In this document: positions 26,293 to 33,538 of the stretch, piece by piece
Position numbering within the stretch: the first letter of the stretch is position 1
Layout of the letters: every line of letters begins with the position of its first letter
Source of the DNA: Pseudarthrobacter sp. BIM B-2242
Lineage (GTDB): Bacteria; Actinomycetota; Actinomycetes; Actinomycetales; Micrococcaceae
Assembly: GCF_014764445.1 (NCBI RefSeq)
Contig: NZ_CP061721.1
Span: 620,001 to 684,000, forward strand
Length of the DNA stretch: 64,000 nucleotides
Direction of reading: 5' to 3'
The notes under the pieces: model-generated
Told to the model about the DNA's origin: nothing
The model's database searches: none
The model's input: the letters and a program-made list of their open reading frames with translations, nothing else
Position numbers and translations under genes: made by a program

Positions 26293-26766
26293 TCAGGGGG
26301 CCGGGATGGCTTCGGCCTTGATGCCGGGGCGCAGGCCGATCATCTGGAACACAGGGGCCATCTGCCTGGATCCCGGCAATTCAGCCACCACCACGTCGTC
26401 GAGTTCCCGGTAGAAGGCCTCACGGGCCCGGCCAAGGGCGGCCCGGAGTTTGCACTCGTTGATCAGCGGACAGTCGCCGCCGGGACCGATGCAGTCGGCA
26501 GCGTCCAGCCGCGTATTCAGTGCCCGCAGGACGTGGCCCACCGTCGCGAGCCTGCCTGCCGGACTTAGCCGGGCTCCGCCGCTCCTGCCTCGTTCAACGT
26601 CGATCAGGCCCAGGCCCCGCAGCTTGGCCATCGCCTTGCTGACGTGGTTGTACGGTGTGCCAACGGCATCGGCGATGTTCTGAGTGGTGAGGAGCGTGGC
26701 CTCGGGAGCGGCGGCAAGGACCATCAGGGCCCGAAGGCTGACATCGGCAAAGGCGTTGATTTTCAT
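26293..26766 (-). CDS. nsrR: Rrf2-family nitric oxide-sensing repressor NsrR
   Basis: 157-residue Rrf2 protein. It starts MKINAFADVSLRALMVLA, the hallmark N terminus of NsrR, has a winged helix (NIADAVGTPYNHVSKAMAKL, wing GRSGGARLS) and an iron-sulfur loop CIGPGGDCPLINEC with three Cys. NsrR proteins release DNA when NO attacks the cluster and typically repress hmp, the gene immediately downstream. An in-frame ATG six bases earlier (26772) is an alternative start. It may be co-transcribed with manB and the hypothetical gene between them. Confidence 0.92.
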   Translation of the reverse strand: MKINAFADVSLRALMVLAAAPEATLLTTQNIADAVGTPYNHVSKAMAKLRGLGLIDVERGRSGGARLSPAGRLATVGHVLRALNTRLDAADCIGPGGDCPLINECKLRAALGRAREAFYRELDDVVVAELPGSRQMAPVFQMIGLRPGIKAEAIPAP

Positions 26767-26782
26767 GGCCATCCGCCGCGGT

Positions 26783-27292
26783 CTAGTCCACCCAGATGGC
26801 GGGCTCATTGGTGTCGGCGGCCAATTGGCCGAACTCCCATTCGCGGCTTGCGGTGTTGGCGGCGTAGGGGAGGACCGCGGCGAAAACCGAGCCGTCCCGA
26901 TGCTCTGCGGCCACGTGGATGGCGTCGGACTCTTCCTCGACCAGCGTGATATCGCAGACCACCGCGGCGGCACGGAAACCGGCCCGGTTTTGGCGGAGCA
27001 CTTCGGTGAGGTCGCTGATCATCGCATCCGCGTCGAAGTCGCCGTCAGAGCCTTCCTCGGCATCCGCCGGCGTTACGGCCATCAGGCGGACTTCGCCGTC
27101 GTTCTCCACCACCAGCGCGAACGGCAGGAAGCCGCCGTTGCGTTCCAGCTGTTCCTGCGCGGCACCGATTCCGGTGCCCATCAGGTTCTCCAGATCCGCG
27201 GCGCTGGCCTCCGGCACGGAATCCCGCCAGGATTCCCCGGCGGCCGGGCTGTCTGCGGGTTCGTGCGCCACGTGCGGTTTAGCGCCGGACAT
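26783..27292 (-). CDS. Conserved hypothetical protein, 169 aa
   Basis: Acidic soluble protein, no recognised domain. The central part alternates strands and helices (GGFLPFALVVENDGEVRLMAV; FRAAAVVCDITLVEEESDAIHV), compatible with a single alpha/beta domain. It overlaps the 3' end of manB by 14 bases and ends 16 bases before nsrR, so it is probably translated from the manB transcript. Function unknown. Confidence 0.72.
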   Translation of the reverse strand: MSGAKPHVAHEPADSPAAGESWRDSVPEASAADLENLMGTGIGAAQEQLERNGGFLPFALVVENDGEVRLMAVTPADAEEGSDGDFDADAMISDLTEVLRQNRAGFRAAAVVCDITLVEEESDAIHVAAEHRDGSVFAAVLPYAANTASREWEFGQLAADTNEPAIWVD

Positions 27293-28697
27293 TGGCCAGG
27301 ACGCGGTCGCGCACGCGTTCCATCAGCGGGCGGTCCGTGGCTTCGACGTTCAGTCGGAGGAATGGCTCGGTGTTGGACGGGCGGAGGTTGAACCAGTAGC
27401 TGCCGTCGTTGGCGGTGAACGTGCTGCCGTCCATGGTGTCCACGGTGATGTCCTCAGCAGCGAAGTCGACGCGAACACGCTCCACGGCGCCGGCTTTGTC
27501 CTCAATTTCGGAGTTGATCTCACCGGACGAGACGTAGGGCTCGTACTCATGGCCCAGCTCAGACAGCGGGCCGTCCTGCTCGCCAAGTGCTGCGAGGACG
27601 TGCATGGCCGCAAGCATGCCTGTGTCTGCGTTCCAGAAGTCGCGGAAGTAGAAGTGGGCGGAGTGCTCACCGCCGAAGACGGCACCTTCCTCGGCCATGA
27701 CTGCCTTAATGAAGGAGTGGCCCACGCGCGTGCGGACGGCGCGTCCGCCGTCGTTCGCCACCAGTTCGGGCACCGCGCGGGAGGTGAGCAGGTTGTGGAT
27801 GATGGTGGGCGTCGCCTCGCCCTGGGCCTGGGCGCGTGCGATTTCGCGGCGCGCCACCATGCCTGTGATGGCCGACGGCGAGACGGGCTCGCCCTTTTCG
27901 TCGATGACGAAGCAGCGGTCGGCGTCGCCGTCGAAGGCCAAACCGATGTCGGCGCCGTGCTTGACGACGGCGGCCTGCAGGTCTAGGAGGTTCTCGGGCT
28001 CGAGGGGGTTGGCGGGGTGGTTGGGGAAGGAGCCATCCAGCTCGAAGTAGAGCGGAATAATGTCGAACGGGAGCTTCGGCAGGAGCGCATCGCCCAGGAC
28101 GGCGGGCGTGGTGAGGCCTGCCATGCCGTTTCCTGCATCGACCACAACTTTGAGCGGCCGGCTGCCGGACAGGTCCACCAGTTCGCGCAGGTATTCGGCG
28201 TAGCCCTTCAGGACGTCGTGGACTCCGATCTTGCCGAGTGTGGCGGCCACCGGGATTGAGCGGGTATTCAGGTACTCCTCGGCGAGGGCCTGGATCTCCT
28301 TGAGTCCCGATTCGGAGGAGATGGGCTGCGCTCCGGCCTTGGCCATCTTGATCCCGTTGTATTCGGCCGGGTTGTGGCTGGCGGTGAAGGTTGCACCGGC
28401 GGCGTTCAGGGAGCCGCAGGCGTAGTAGAGCTCGTCGGTGGAGATGAGGTCAAGGAGCTGAACGTTGGCGCCACGGGTGGCGGCGCCGTCGGCGAAGGCC
28501 TTGGCGAACTCGGGGGAGGAGGGGCGCATGTCGCCGCCCACCAGGACGGTCTGGCCTTCCAGCCCGAGGACATCCACGAACGCGGCCCCCACGGCTTCGA
28601 CGATTTCGGCGGTGATTGAATCGCCCACAATGCCCCGGACGTCGTAGGCCTTGAAGGATGCCGAAAGGTCAAAAGTCTTTGTCTGTTCGCTAGTCAC
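27279..28697 (-). CDS. manB: Phosphomannomutase/phosphoglucomutase
   Basis: 472-residue alpha-D-phosphohexomutase interconverting mannose-6-P and mannose-1-P (and glucose phosphates), supplying GDP-mannose for wall and glycan synthesis. The phosphoserine loop is TASHNPAEYNG; the metal loop is DGDADRC; the sugar loop is GEHSAHFYFRD; the phosphate-binding loop is RPSNTEPFLRLNVE. The GTG at 28697 is chosen: the family N terminus (FKAYDVRGIVG) then sits near residue 15 and a TAAGAT box ends seven bases upstream, suggesting a leaderless mRNA. It diverges from recQ. Confidence 0.94.
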   Translation of the reverse strand: MTSEQTKTFDLSASFKAYDVRGIVGDSITAEIVEAVGAAFVDVLGLEGQTVLVGGDMRPSSPEFAKAFADGAATRGANVQLLDLISTDELYYACGSLNAAGATFTASHNPAEYNGIKMAKAGAQPISSESGLKEIQALAEEYLNTRSIPVAATLGKIGVHDVLKGYAEYLRELVDLSGSRPLKVVVDAGNGMAGLTTPAVLGDALLPKLPFDIIPLYFELDGSFPNHPANPLEPENLLDLQAAVVKHGADIGLAFDGDADRCFVIDEKGEPVSPSAITGMVARREIARAQAQGEATPTIIHNLLTSRAVPELVANDGGRAVRTRVGHSFIKAVMAEEGAVFGGEHSAHFYFRDFWNADTGMLAAMHVLAALGEQDGPLSELGHEYEPYVSSGEINSEIEDKAGAVERVRVDFAAEDITVDTMDGSTFTANDGSYWFNLRPSNTEPFLRLNVEATDRPLMERVRDRVLANVRR

Positions 28698-28860
28698 GGG
28701 TCTTATCTTACGTGGAAGTGCCCAGGCCCCTGTTGAGGGGGAGTGGGCGCCCGGGTATGTGACGGCGGGGCTCCCGATGCCGGCGTCCGGACATGTTGGA
28801 TTGTCCACATAGGGGAACTGCGGGGACGGGGGTGTCGGTGGGGGCTGGGATACTGAATCA

Positions 28861-31041
28861 ATGGTCGATACCCAGAACGCCGCCCTTCTTTCCGCTTCCC
28901 CTGATTCACCGTCCACTACCAGGATCCAGGCGCTGGAGGTCCTTCGGGAACTCGTGGGGCATCCCGCGGCGGATTTTCACGATGGGCAGTTTGAGGCAAT
29001 CGAGGCGCTCGTCGACGGCGGGCGTCGGGCCTTGGTGGTCCAGCGCACCGGTTGGGGAAAATCGGCGGTGTACTTTGTGGCATCGCTGTTGCTGCGCCGC
29101 CGGGGAGCCGGACCCACGCTGATTGTCTCGCCGCTGCTCGCCCTGATGCGGGACCAGGTTGCCGCCGCGGCACGCGCGGGGGTGCGCGCTGTGGCCATCA
29201 ACTCGGCCAACCAGCTGGAGTGGGACACTGTGCGGGAACAGCTTGCTGCCGATGACGTGGACGTCCTGCTGGTCTCGCCCGAACGGCTCACCAACCCTTC
29301 CTTCCGGGAACACCAGTTGCCGGAGCTCATCCGGCGGATGGGCCTGCTGGTGATTGATGAAGCCCACTGCATTTCCGACTGGGGCCATGACTTCCGGCCG
29401 GACTACCGGCGCATTGCGGACCTGATCACGCAACTGCCGGAATCGGTTCCCGTCCTGGCCACCACGGCAACGGCCAACTCGCGCGTGGTCCACGACATCG
29501 AGGAACAGCTGGGCGCCGGCGTTCTGACCATCCGCGGCACGCTCGGCCGTGATTCCCTCCGGTTGGGTGTCCTGGCACTGCCGGACTCCCGCGAACGGCT
29601 CGGCTGGCTCCTGACCCACCTCGCCGATTTGCCGGGCAGCGGGATCATCTACACCCTGACTGTTTCCGCTGCGGAGGACACTGCACGGCTCCTCGCCGAG
29701 GCAGGGCATCAGGTTCAGGCCTACACCGGCCGGACCGATCCTGCGGACAGGGAGCGCGCCGAGCAGCTGCTCAAGGACAACCAGGTCAAGGCGCTTGTGG
29801 CCACCTCCGCCCTGGGAATGGGCTTCGACAAGCCGGACCTCGGTTTTGTGGTCCACCTCGGTGCGCCTTCATCCCCGGTGGCGTACTACCAGCAGGTTGG
29901 GCGTGCCGGCCGTGGCGCCGCGAACGCCGATGTGCTGCTCCTGCCGGGGTCTGAGGACCGCGACATCTGGCAATACTTTGCCACGGCGTCCATGCCGTCG
30001 GAGGAAAAGGCCACTGCTGTACTTACCGCATTGGCTGAGGCCGGAACCGCCGTCTCAACGGTTGCCTTGGAAGCCCGCGTGGACCTCCGCCGTACGCCGC
30101 TGGAGCTGCTGCTGAAGGTGCTGGCCGTGGACGGCGCGGTGGAACGCGTCGGCGGCGGCTGGCGCTCCACTGGCATTCCGTGGGTCTACGACGCCGAGCG
30201 CTACAGCCGGATTGCCGAGGCGCGCGTGGATGAGCAGGACTCCATGGTGATCTACCAGGACACTGCGGGGTGCCGGATGGAGTACATCACCTCCGTCCTG
30301 GACGATGAGACCGCGCACCCGTGCGGGCGCTGTGACAACTGTGCGGGCCGCTGGTTCCCGGCAGATATTGCCGCTGACGCCACTGCCGCCGCAGGCCAGA
30401 CGCTGAGCCGCGCAGGCGGCATCCTGGAGGCCCGGCTGCAGTGGCCCAGCGGCATGGACCGCCTCGGTGTCCCGGTCAAGGGCAAAATCAAGCCGGACGA
30501 AGGAACGGCCAACGGCCGCATCCTGGCCAGGCTCACTGATCTGGGCTGGGGCGGGTCACTGCGGGAACTGTTCGCGGCCGGGGCAACGGACCGTCCTGTC
30601 GATCCGGCCATGCTGCAGGCCTGTGTGCAGGTCCTGCGTGAATGGGCCACCGGTGACGGCCGCAACCCGGGCTGGAGCGGGGCCGGAAGGCCGGCCGCGG
30701 TTGTCAGCATGCCTTCCAGGACCAAGCCGGAACTGGTCCGGTCCCTCGCCCGGGGCATTGCCGATATCGGCCGGATGCCGTACCTCGGCGAGCTGTCGCT
30801 TGGCCACGGCGGCCCGACGGGAAGCCGTGGCGGCAACAGCGCCTACCGCCTGGCCGGCGTCTGGGACAGGCTGGTGGTGGGCCCTGAGCTCGAGGCGGCC
30901 CTGGGTTCACTGCCTGGGCAGGGCGTGATGTTGATCGACGATCTTGTGGACAGCCGGTGGAGCCTTACCGTGGCTGGACGTGCCCTGCGGCAGGCGGGAG
31001 CGGGGGCTGTTCTTCCGCTGGTGTTGGGTCAGGCGGGCTGA
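28861..31041 (+). CDS. recQ: RecQ-family DNA helicase with C-terminal PRTase-like segment
   Basis: 726-residue 3'-5' DNA helicase. Walker A is TGWGKSAV near residue 64, the DEAH box is in VIDEAHCISDWGHDFRPDY, motif V/VI is TSALGMGFDKPDL ... QQVGRAGRG. A zinc module is seen near 467-493 (C then CGRCDNC). Beyond the RecQ core, about 200 residues end in GVMLIDDLVDSRWSLT, which matches the PRPP-loop consensus of type I phosphoribosyltransferases. No HRDC domain is evident. The last 77 bases overlap the convergent MFS gene. Confidence 0.92.
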   Translation: MVDTQNAALLSASPDSPSTTRIQALEVLRELVGHPAADFHDGQFEAIEALVDGGRRALVVQRTGWGKSAVYFVASLLLRRRGAGPTLIVSPLLALMRDQVAAAARAGVRAVAINSANQLEWDTVREQLAADDVDVLLVSPERLTNPSFREHQLPELIRRMGLLVIDEAHCISDWGHDFRPDYRRIADLITQLPESVPVLATTATANSRVVHDIEEQLGAGVLTIRGTLGRDSLRLGVLALPDSRERLGWLLTHLADLPGSGIIYTLTVSAAEDTARLLAEAGHQVQAYTGRTDPADRERAEQLLKDNQVKALVATSALGMGFDKPDLGFVVHLGAPSSPVAYYQQVGRAGRGAANADVLLLPGSEDRDIWQYFATASMPSEEKATAVLTALAEAGTAVSTVALEARVDLRRTPLELLLKVLAVDGAVERVGGGWRSTGIPWVYDAERYSRIAEARVDEQDSMVIYQDTAGCRMEYITSVLDDETAHPCGRCDNCAGRWFPADIAADATAAAGQTLSRAGGILEARLQWPSGMDRLGVPVKGKIKPDEGTANGRILARLTDLGWGGSLRELFAAGATDRPVDPAMLQACVQVLREWATGDGRNPGWSGAGRPAAVVSMPSRTKPELVRSLARGIADIGRMPYLGELSLGHGGPTGSRGGNSAYRLAGVWDRLVVGPELEAALGSLPGQGVMLIDDLVDSRWSLTVAGRALRQAGAGAVLPLVLGQAG

Positions 31042-32539
31042 CGGCCTGACTGACCGGGCCGCCGGGTAGGGTGCCAGCGGGAGCGCCCGGACCGCCGGGG
31101 CCACTCGCGCCGCTGGGACCGGCGGGGCGACTGACCTCCGCCCCGGCATGCCGGTGCAGGGACAGGCTGTCCGCCGTGCTGAGGAGCATCAGGACCGCCA
31201 TGGCGAGGAACGCGCCCCGGAACGGGCCGGCTGCGTCCGCGTCGAAGAGTGCCACGCCGTCGAATACCCGGATCAGCAGCGCGCCGACGGCAATCCCGGA
31301 GCCCGCGGCCAGCTGAACGAGCGTGGCTGAAACCGAGTTGGCCGATGTGAGCTGCCCCGGCACGATGTCCGCATACTGCACCGAGGCGTACGCGGAGAAC
31401 CCTATGGAGCGGAAAGCCCCGCTGCACACCAGCAGGGCAAAGATTACGGCCTGAGGCGTGTCCGGAGTCAGCAGGGCACACAGTGCGAAGGTGATGGCGG
31501 AAGCCAGCGAGCCCAGGACCAGCATGGCCCGGAACCCGAACCGCCGGATCAGGGGCGTGGTGGCCGGCTTGATGCCGATGTTGCCGATGAACACGGCCGC
31601 CACCATGATCCCGGCGTGCAGCGGGGACCAGCCGAAGCCGGTCTGGAACATCAGCGGCAGCAGGAATGGCACCGAACTGATGGTCAGGCGGTACACAAAG
31701 CCGCCCGTGGCCATGGCCCGGAAAGTCCTCGTACGAAAGACCGAAAGATCAAAGAGCGGGTGTTTGGCCCGGCGCATCCAGAGCACGGCACCCGCAAGGG
31801 ACGCCACTCCAGCAGCCGCGCAGAGTGCAGCCCACGGTCCGTCGGGATGGGCAGTGGCCAGTTCCAGGCCAACCACCAGCGACCCCACCCCCGTTGTGGT
31901 CAGTACGAGCCCGAACCAGTCCAGCCGGCGGGCCGGGTCACCGGAAACGGCCGGCACAATCCGGAGTGCTGCAATGAACGCGGCCGCACCAAGCGGCAGG
32001 TTGATGAGGAAGATCCAGTGCCAGGAGAGGTAGGTGGTCAGTGCACCGCCTACCAAGGGCGCCAGGACAGGAGCCAGGAGCGCCGGCCAGACCAGGAAGG
32101 CAGTCGCCCGCAGGAGTTCCGACTTGGGTGTCCCGCGGAGGACCAGCAGCGTACCCACCGGGACCATCATGGCTCCGCCCGCCCCCTGGACGATCCTGCT
32201 CGCCGTAAGCACGGTCAGGTCCGGGCTTACGGCGCAGGCCAGTGAAGCGACGGTGAAAACGGCAATTGCGAGGCAGAAGACTTTCCGTGCCCCCACCCGT
32301 TCGGCCAGCCAGCCGCTGAGCGGAATGCCCATGGCCACGGTCATGAGATAGGCGGTCATAGTAATGTTCACGTCGGCCGCGGGCACGCCGAAGTCCCCGG
32401 CAATGTTGGGAATGGCCGTGGTGAGGACGGTGCCGTCCAGAAATTCCATAAAGAGCGTGGCGGCAACCAGCAGCGCGAGGCGGGGATTCCACGCCTGGCT
32501 GGTGGCGGTTTCCACCGTCGGAGTCATGCGTGCTGCCAT
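30965..32539 (-). CDS. MFS transporter, DHA2-like drug exporter
   Basis: 524-residue carrier with 12-14 hydrophobic helices. EFLDGTVLTTAIPNIAGDF in helix 1 and GWLAERVGARKVF (motif A) are those of the EmrB/QacA group of proton-driven multidrug exporters. The C-terminal 65 residues are a cytosolic Pro/Gly/Ala tail encoded antisense to the recQ 3' end. An ATG at 32527 is an alternative start. Upstream lies an unusual inverted repeat with a G-run block that may influence its expression. Confidence 0.88.
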   Translation of the reverse strand: MAARMTPTVETATSQAWNPRLALLVAATLFMEFLDGTVLTTAIPNIAGDFGVPAADVNITMTAYLMTVAMGIPLSGWLAERVGARKVFCLAIAVFTVASLACAVSPDLTVLTASRIVQGAGGAMMVPVGTLLVLRGTPKSELLRATAFLVWPALLAPVLAPLVGGALTTYLSWHWIFLINLPLGAAAFIAALRIVPAVSGDPARRLDWFGLVLTTTGVGSLVVGLELATAHPDGPWAALCAAAGVASLAGAVLWMRRAKHPLFDLSVFRTRTFRAMATGGFVYRLTISSVPFLLPLMFQTGFGWSPLHAGIMVAAVFIGNIGIKPATTPLIRRFGFRAMLVLGSLASAITFALCALLTPDTPQAVIFALLVCSGAFRSIGFSAYASVQYADIVPGQLTSANSVSATLVQLAAGSGIAVGALLIRVFDGVALFDADAAGPFRGAFLAMAVLMLLSTADSLSLHRHAGAEVSRPAGPSGASGPGGPGAPAGTLPGGPVSQAVSPPDPTPAEEQPPLPPAAGHVQPR

Positions 32540-32572
32540 CCCACTATCCTGCCACCGGCTGCCCGCACGTCG

Positions 32573-32638
32573 CCCATGTAGGTAGCAGTTGAAGCCGTTA
32601 TGACGGCTTATAAGGACATCTGCTGCTACCTACATGGG
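32573..32638. repeat. Nested inverted repeat (16-bp arms with an inner hairpin)
   Basis: Outer perfect arms CCCATGTAGGTAGCAG (32573-32588) and CTGCTACCTACATGGG (32623-32638) flank 34 bases that contain a second perfect hairpin AAGCCGT-TATG-ACGGCTT (32592-32609). It sits between the MFS start and the tRNA-Ser terminator. Confidence 0.92.
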
Positions 32639-32672
32639 GGAGGGGGAAGGGTGGGGTGGGGACGGGGCGGGA
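32636..32672 (+). other. G-run block, potential G-quadruplex
   Basis: Seven runs of three to five G separated by one or two bases directly abut the right arm of the nested inverted repeat. Such spacing satisfies the usual quadruplex pattern on the plus strand. Confidence 0.7.
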
Positions 32673-32703
32673 CCGCAGGTCCCAGCAAAAGCTCCGGGAA
32701 CGC

Positions 32704-32730
32704 AAAAGGCCCCGGTCCAGGACCGGGGCC
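32704..32730 (-). terminator. Terminator downstream of tRNA-Ser(GCU)
   Basis: GGCCCCGGTC / GACCGGGGCC arms (32708-32717, 32721-32730), three-base loop, and TTTT on the minus strand. Confidence 0.88.
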
Positions 32731-32735
32731 AAACG

Positions 32736-32823
32736 CGGAGACGGGGGGATTTGAACCCCCGGTGGAGTTGTGCCCCACACTTCATTAGCAGTGAAGCCCA
32801 TTCGGCCGCTCTGGCACGTCTCC
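32736..32823 (-). tRNA. tRNA-Ser, anticodon GCU
   Basis: 88-nt class II tRNA. Acceptor GGAGACG pairs with CGTCTCC, discriminator G. Anticodon stem CTTCA/TGAAG encloses CTGCTAA, giving GCT. Long variable arm present, no encoded CCA. Confidence 0.95.
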
Positions 32824-33007
32824 AATTGCTATTCCTAGCCCACCAAGGATACGCAGAACCGGGCACCGAGCGCAAAACGTCCAACGCGGTGTCACTCCCC
32901 GCCCCTAAAAGCCGGGTTATTGGGCGTCAGGTGACCCCGCGTTGCCGGTGGTTGCCGGAGTGCCGGTCGCTGCCGGGTGCGGTGCAGGAGGCAGAGCCCG
33001 GGTCGCC

Positions 33008-33538
33008 TCAGACAGCAGGCTGCACGGCGCGGACCATCCTGATGTCGCGGAGGTTTTCCCAGTCCGGGATGGTGTCCTCGGCGCCGTCGGGAGAAAAGCC
33101 GAACCGGGTGTAGAAACCGATGGCCTTGTGGTTGTCGGCGGCCACCCACAGGCTTGCCGCCCGCGTGCCCAGGGCAGCTTGGAGAAGCCGGCGGCCCAGG
33201 CCCAGCCCCTGGTGCGACGCCAGCAGGTACAGTCCCCACAGCTCCAGGTCACCGGACGCCGGCGGCGGGTGGCCCTCCGGTGAGCCGGGAGCGGGCAAGC
33301 GGCGGATGCCGGCGAATCCCACCACGGTGCCGTCGTCGCAGGCTGTCCACACCTCGGCAGGTTCAGGCCGGTCCAGCAGTTGGTGCCACAGCGCGAGGCG
33401 TCCTGCCGGATCAACGGCGGCCAGGAAAGCGTCGGAGAGCATGCCGCGGTATGTCTCCCGCCAGCAGCGGATGTGGACCTCGGCCAGCCGCTCCACGTCA
33501 GCGGCCACTGCCCGCCGCACCGACAACTCAGGCATCAT
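33008..33538 (-). CDS. GNAT-family N-acetyltransferase
   Basis: 176-residue acetyltransferase. The acetyl-CoA motif is GLGLGRRLLQAAL, preceded by the strand LELWGLYLLASHQG and followed by LWVAADNHKAIGFYTRFGF. The N terminus RRAVAADVERLAEVHIRCWRETY is typical of the GNAT fold. The start at 33538 overlaps the S9 peptidase stop by four bases (ATGA), implying translational coupling; 33535 is the alternative. Substrate unknown. Confidence 0.88.
   Translation of the reverse strand: MMPELSVRRAVAADVERLAEVHIRCWRETYRGMLSDAFLAAVDPAGRLALWHQLLDRPEPAEVWTACDDGTVVGFAGIRRLPAPGSPEGHPPPASGDLELWGLYLLASHQGLGLGRRLLQAALGTRAASLWVAADNHKAIGFYTRFGFSPDGAEDTIPDWENLRDIRMVRAVQPAV

Noticed and set aside
32540..32735. CRISPR array or insertion sequence at the nested inverted repeat
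   Set aside because: Only one inverted pair, no spaced direct repeats, no transposase and no target-site duplication seen.
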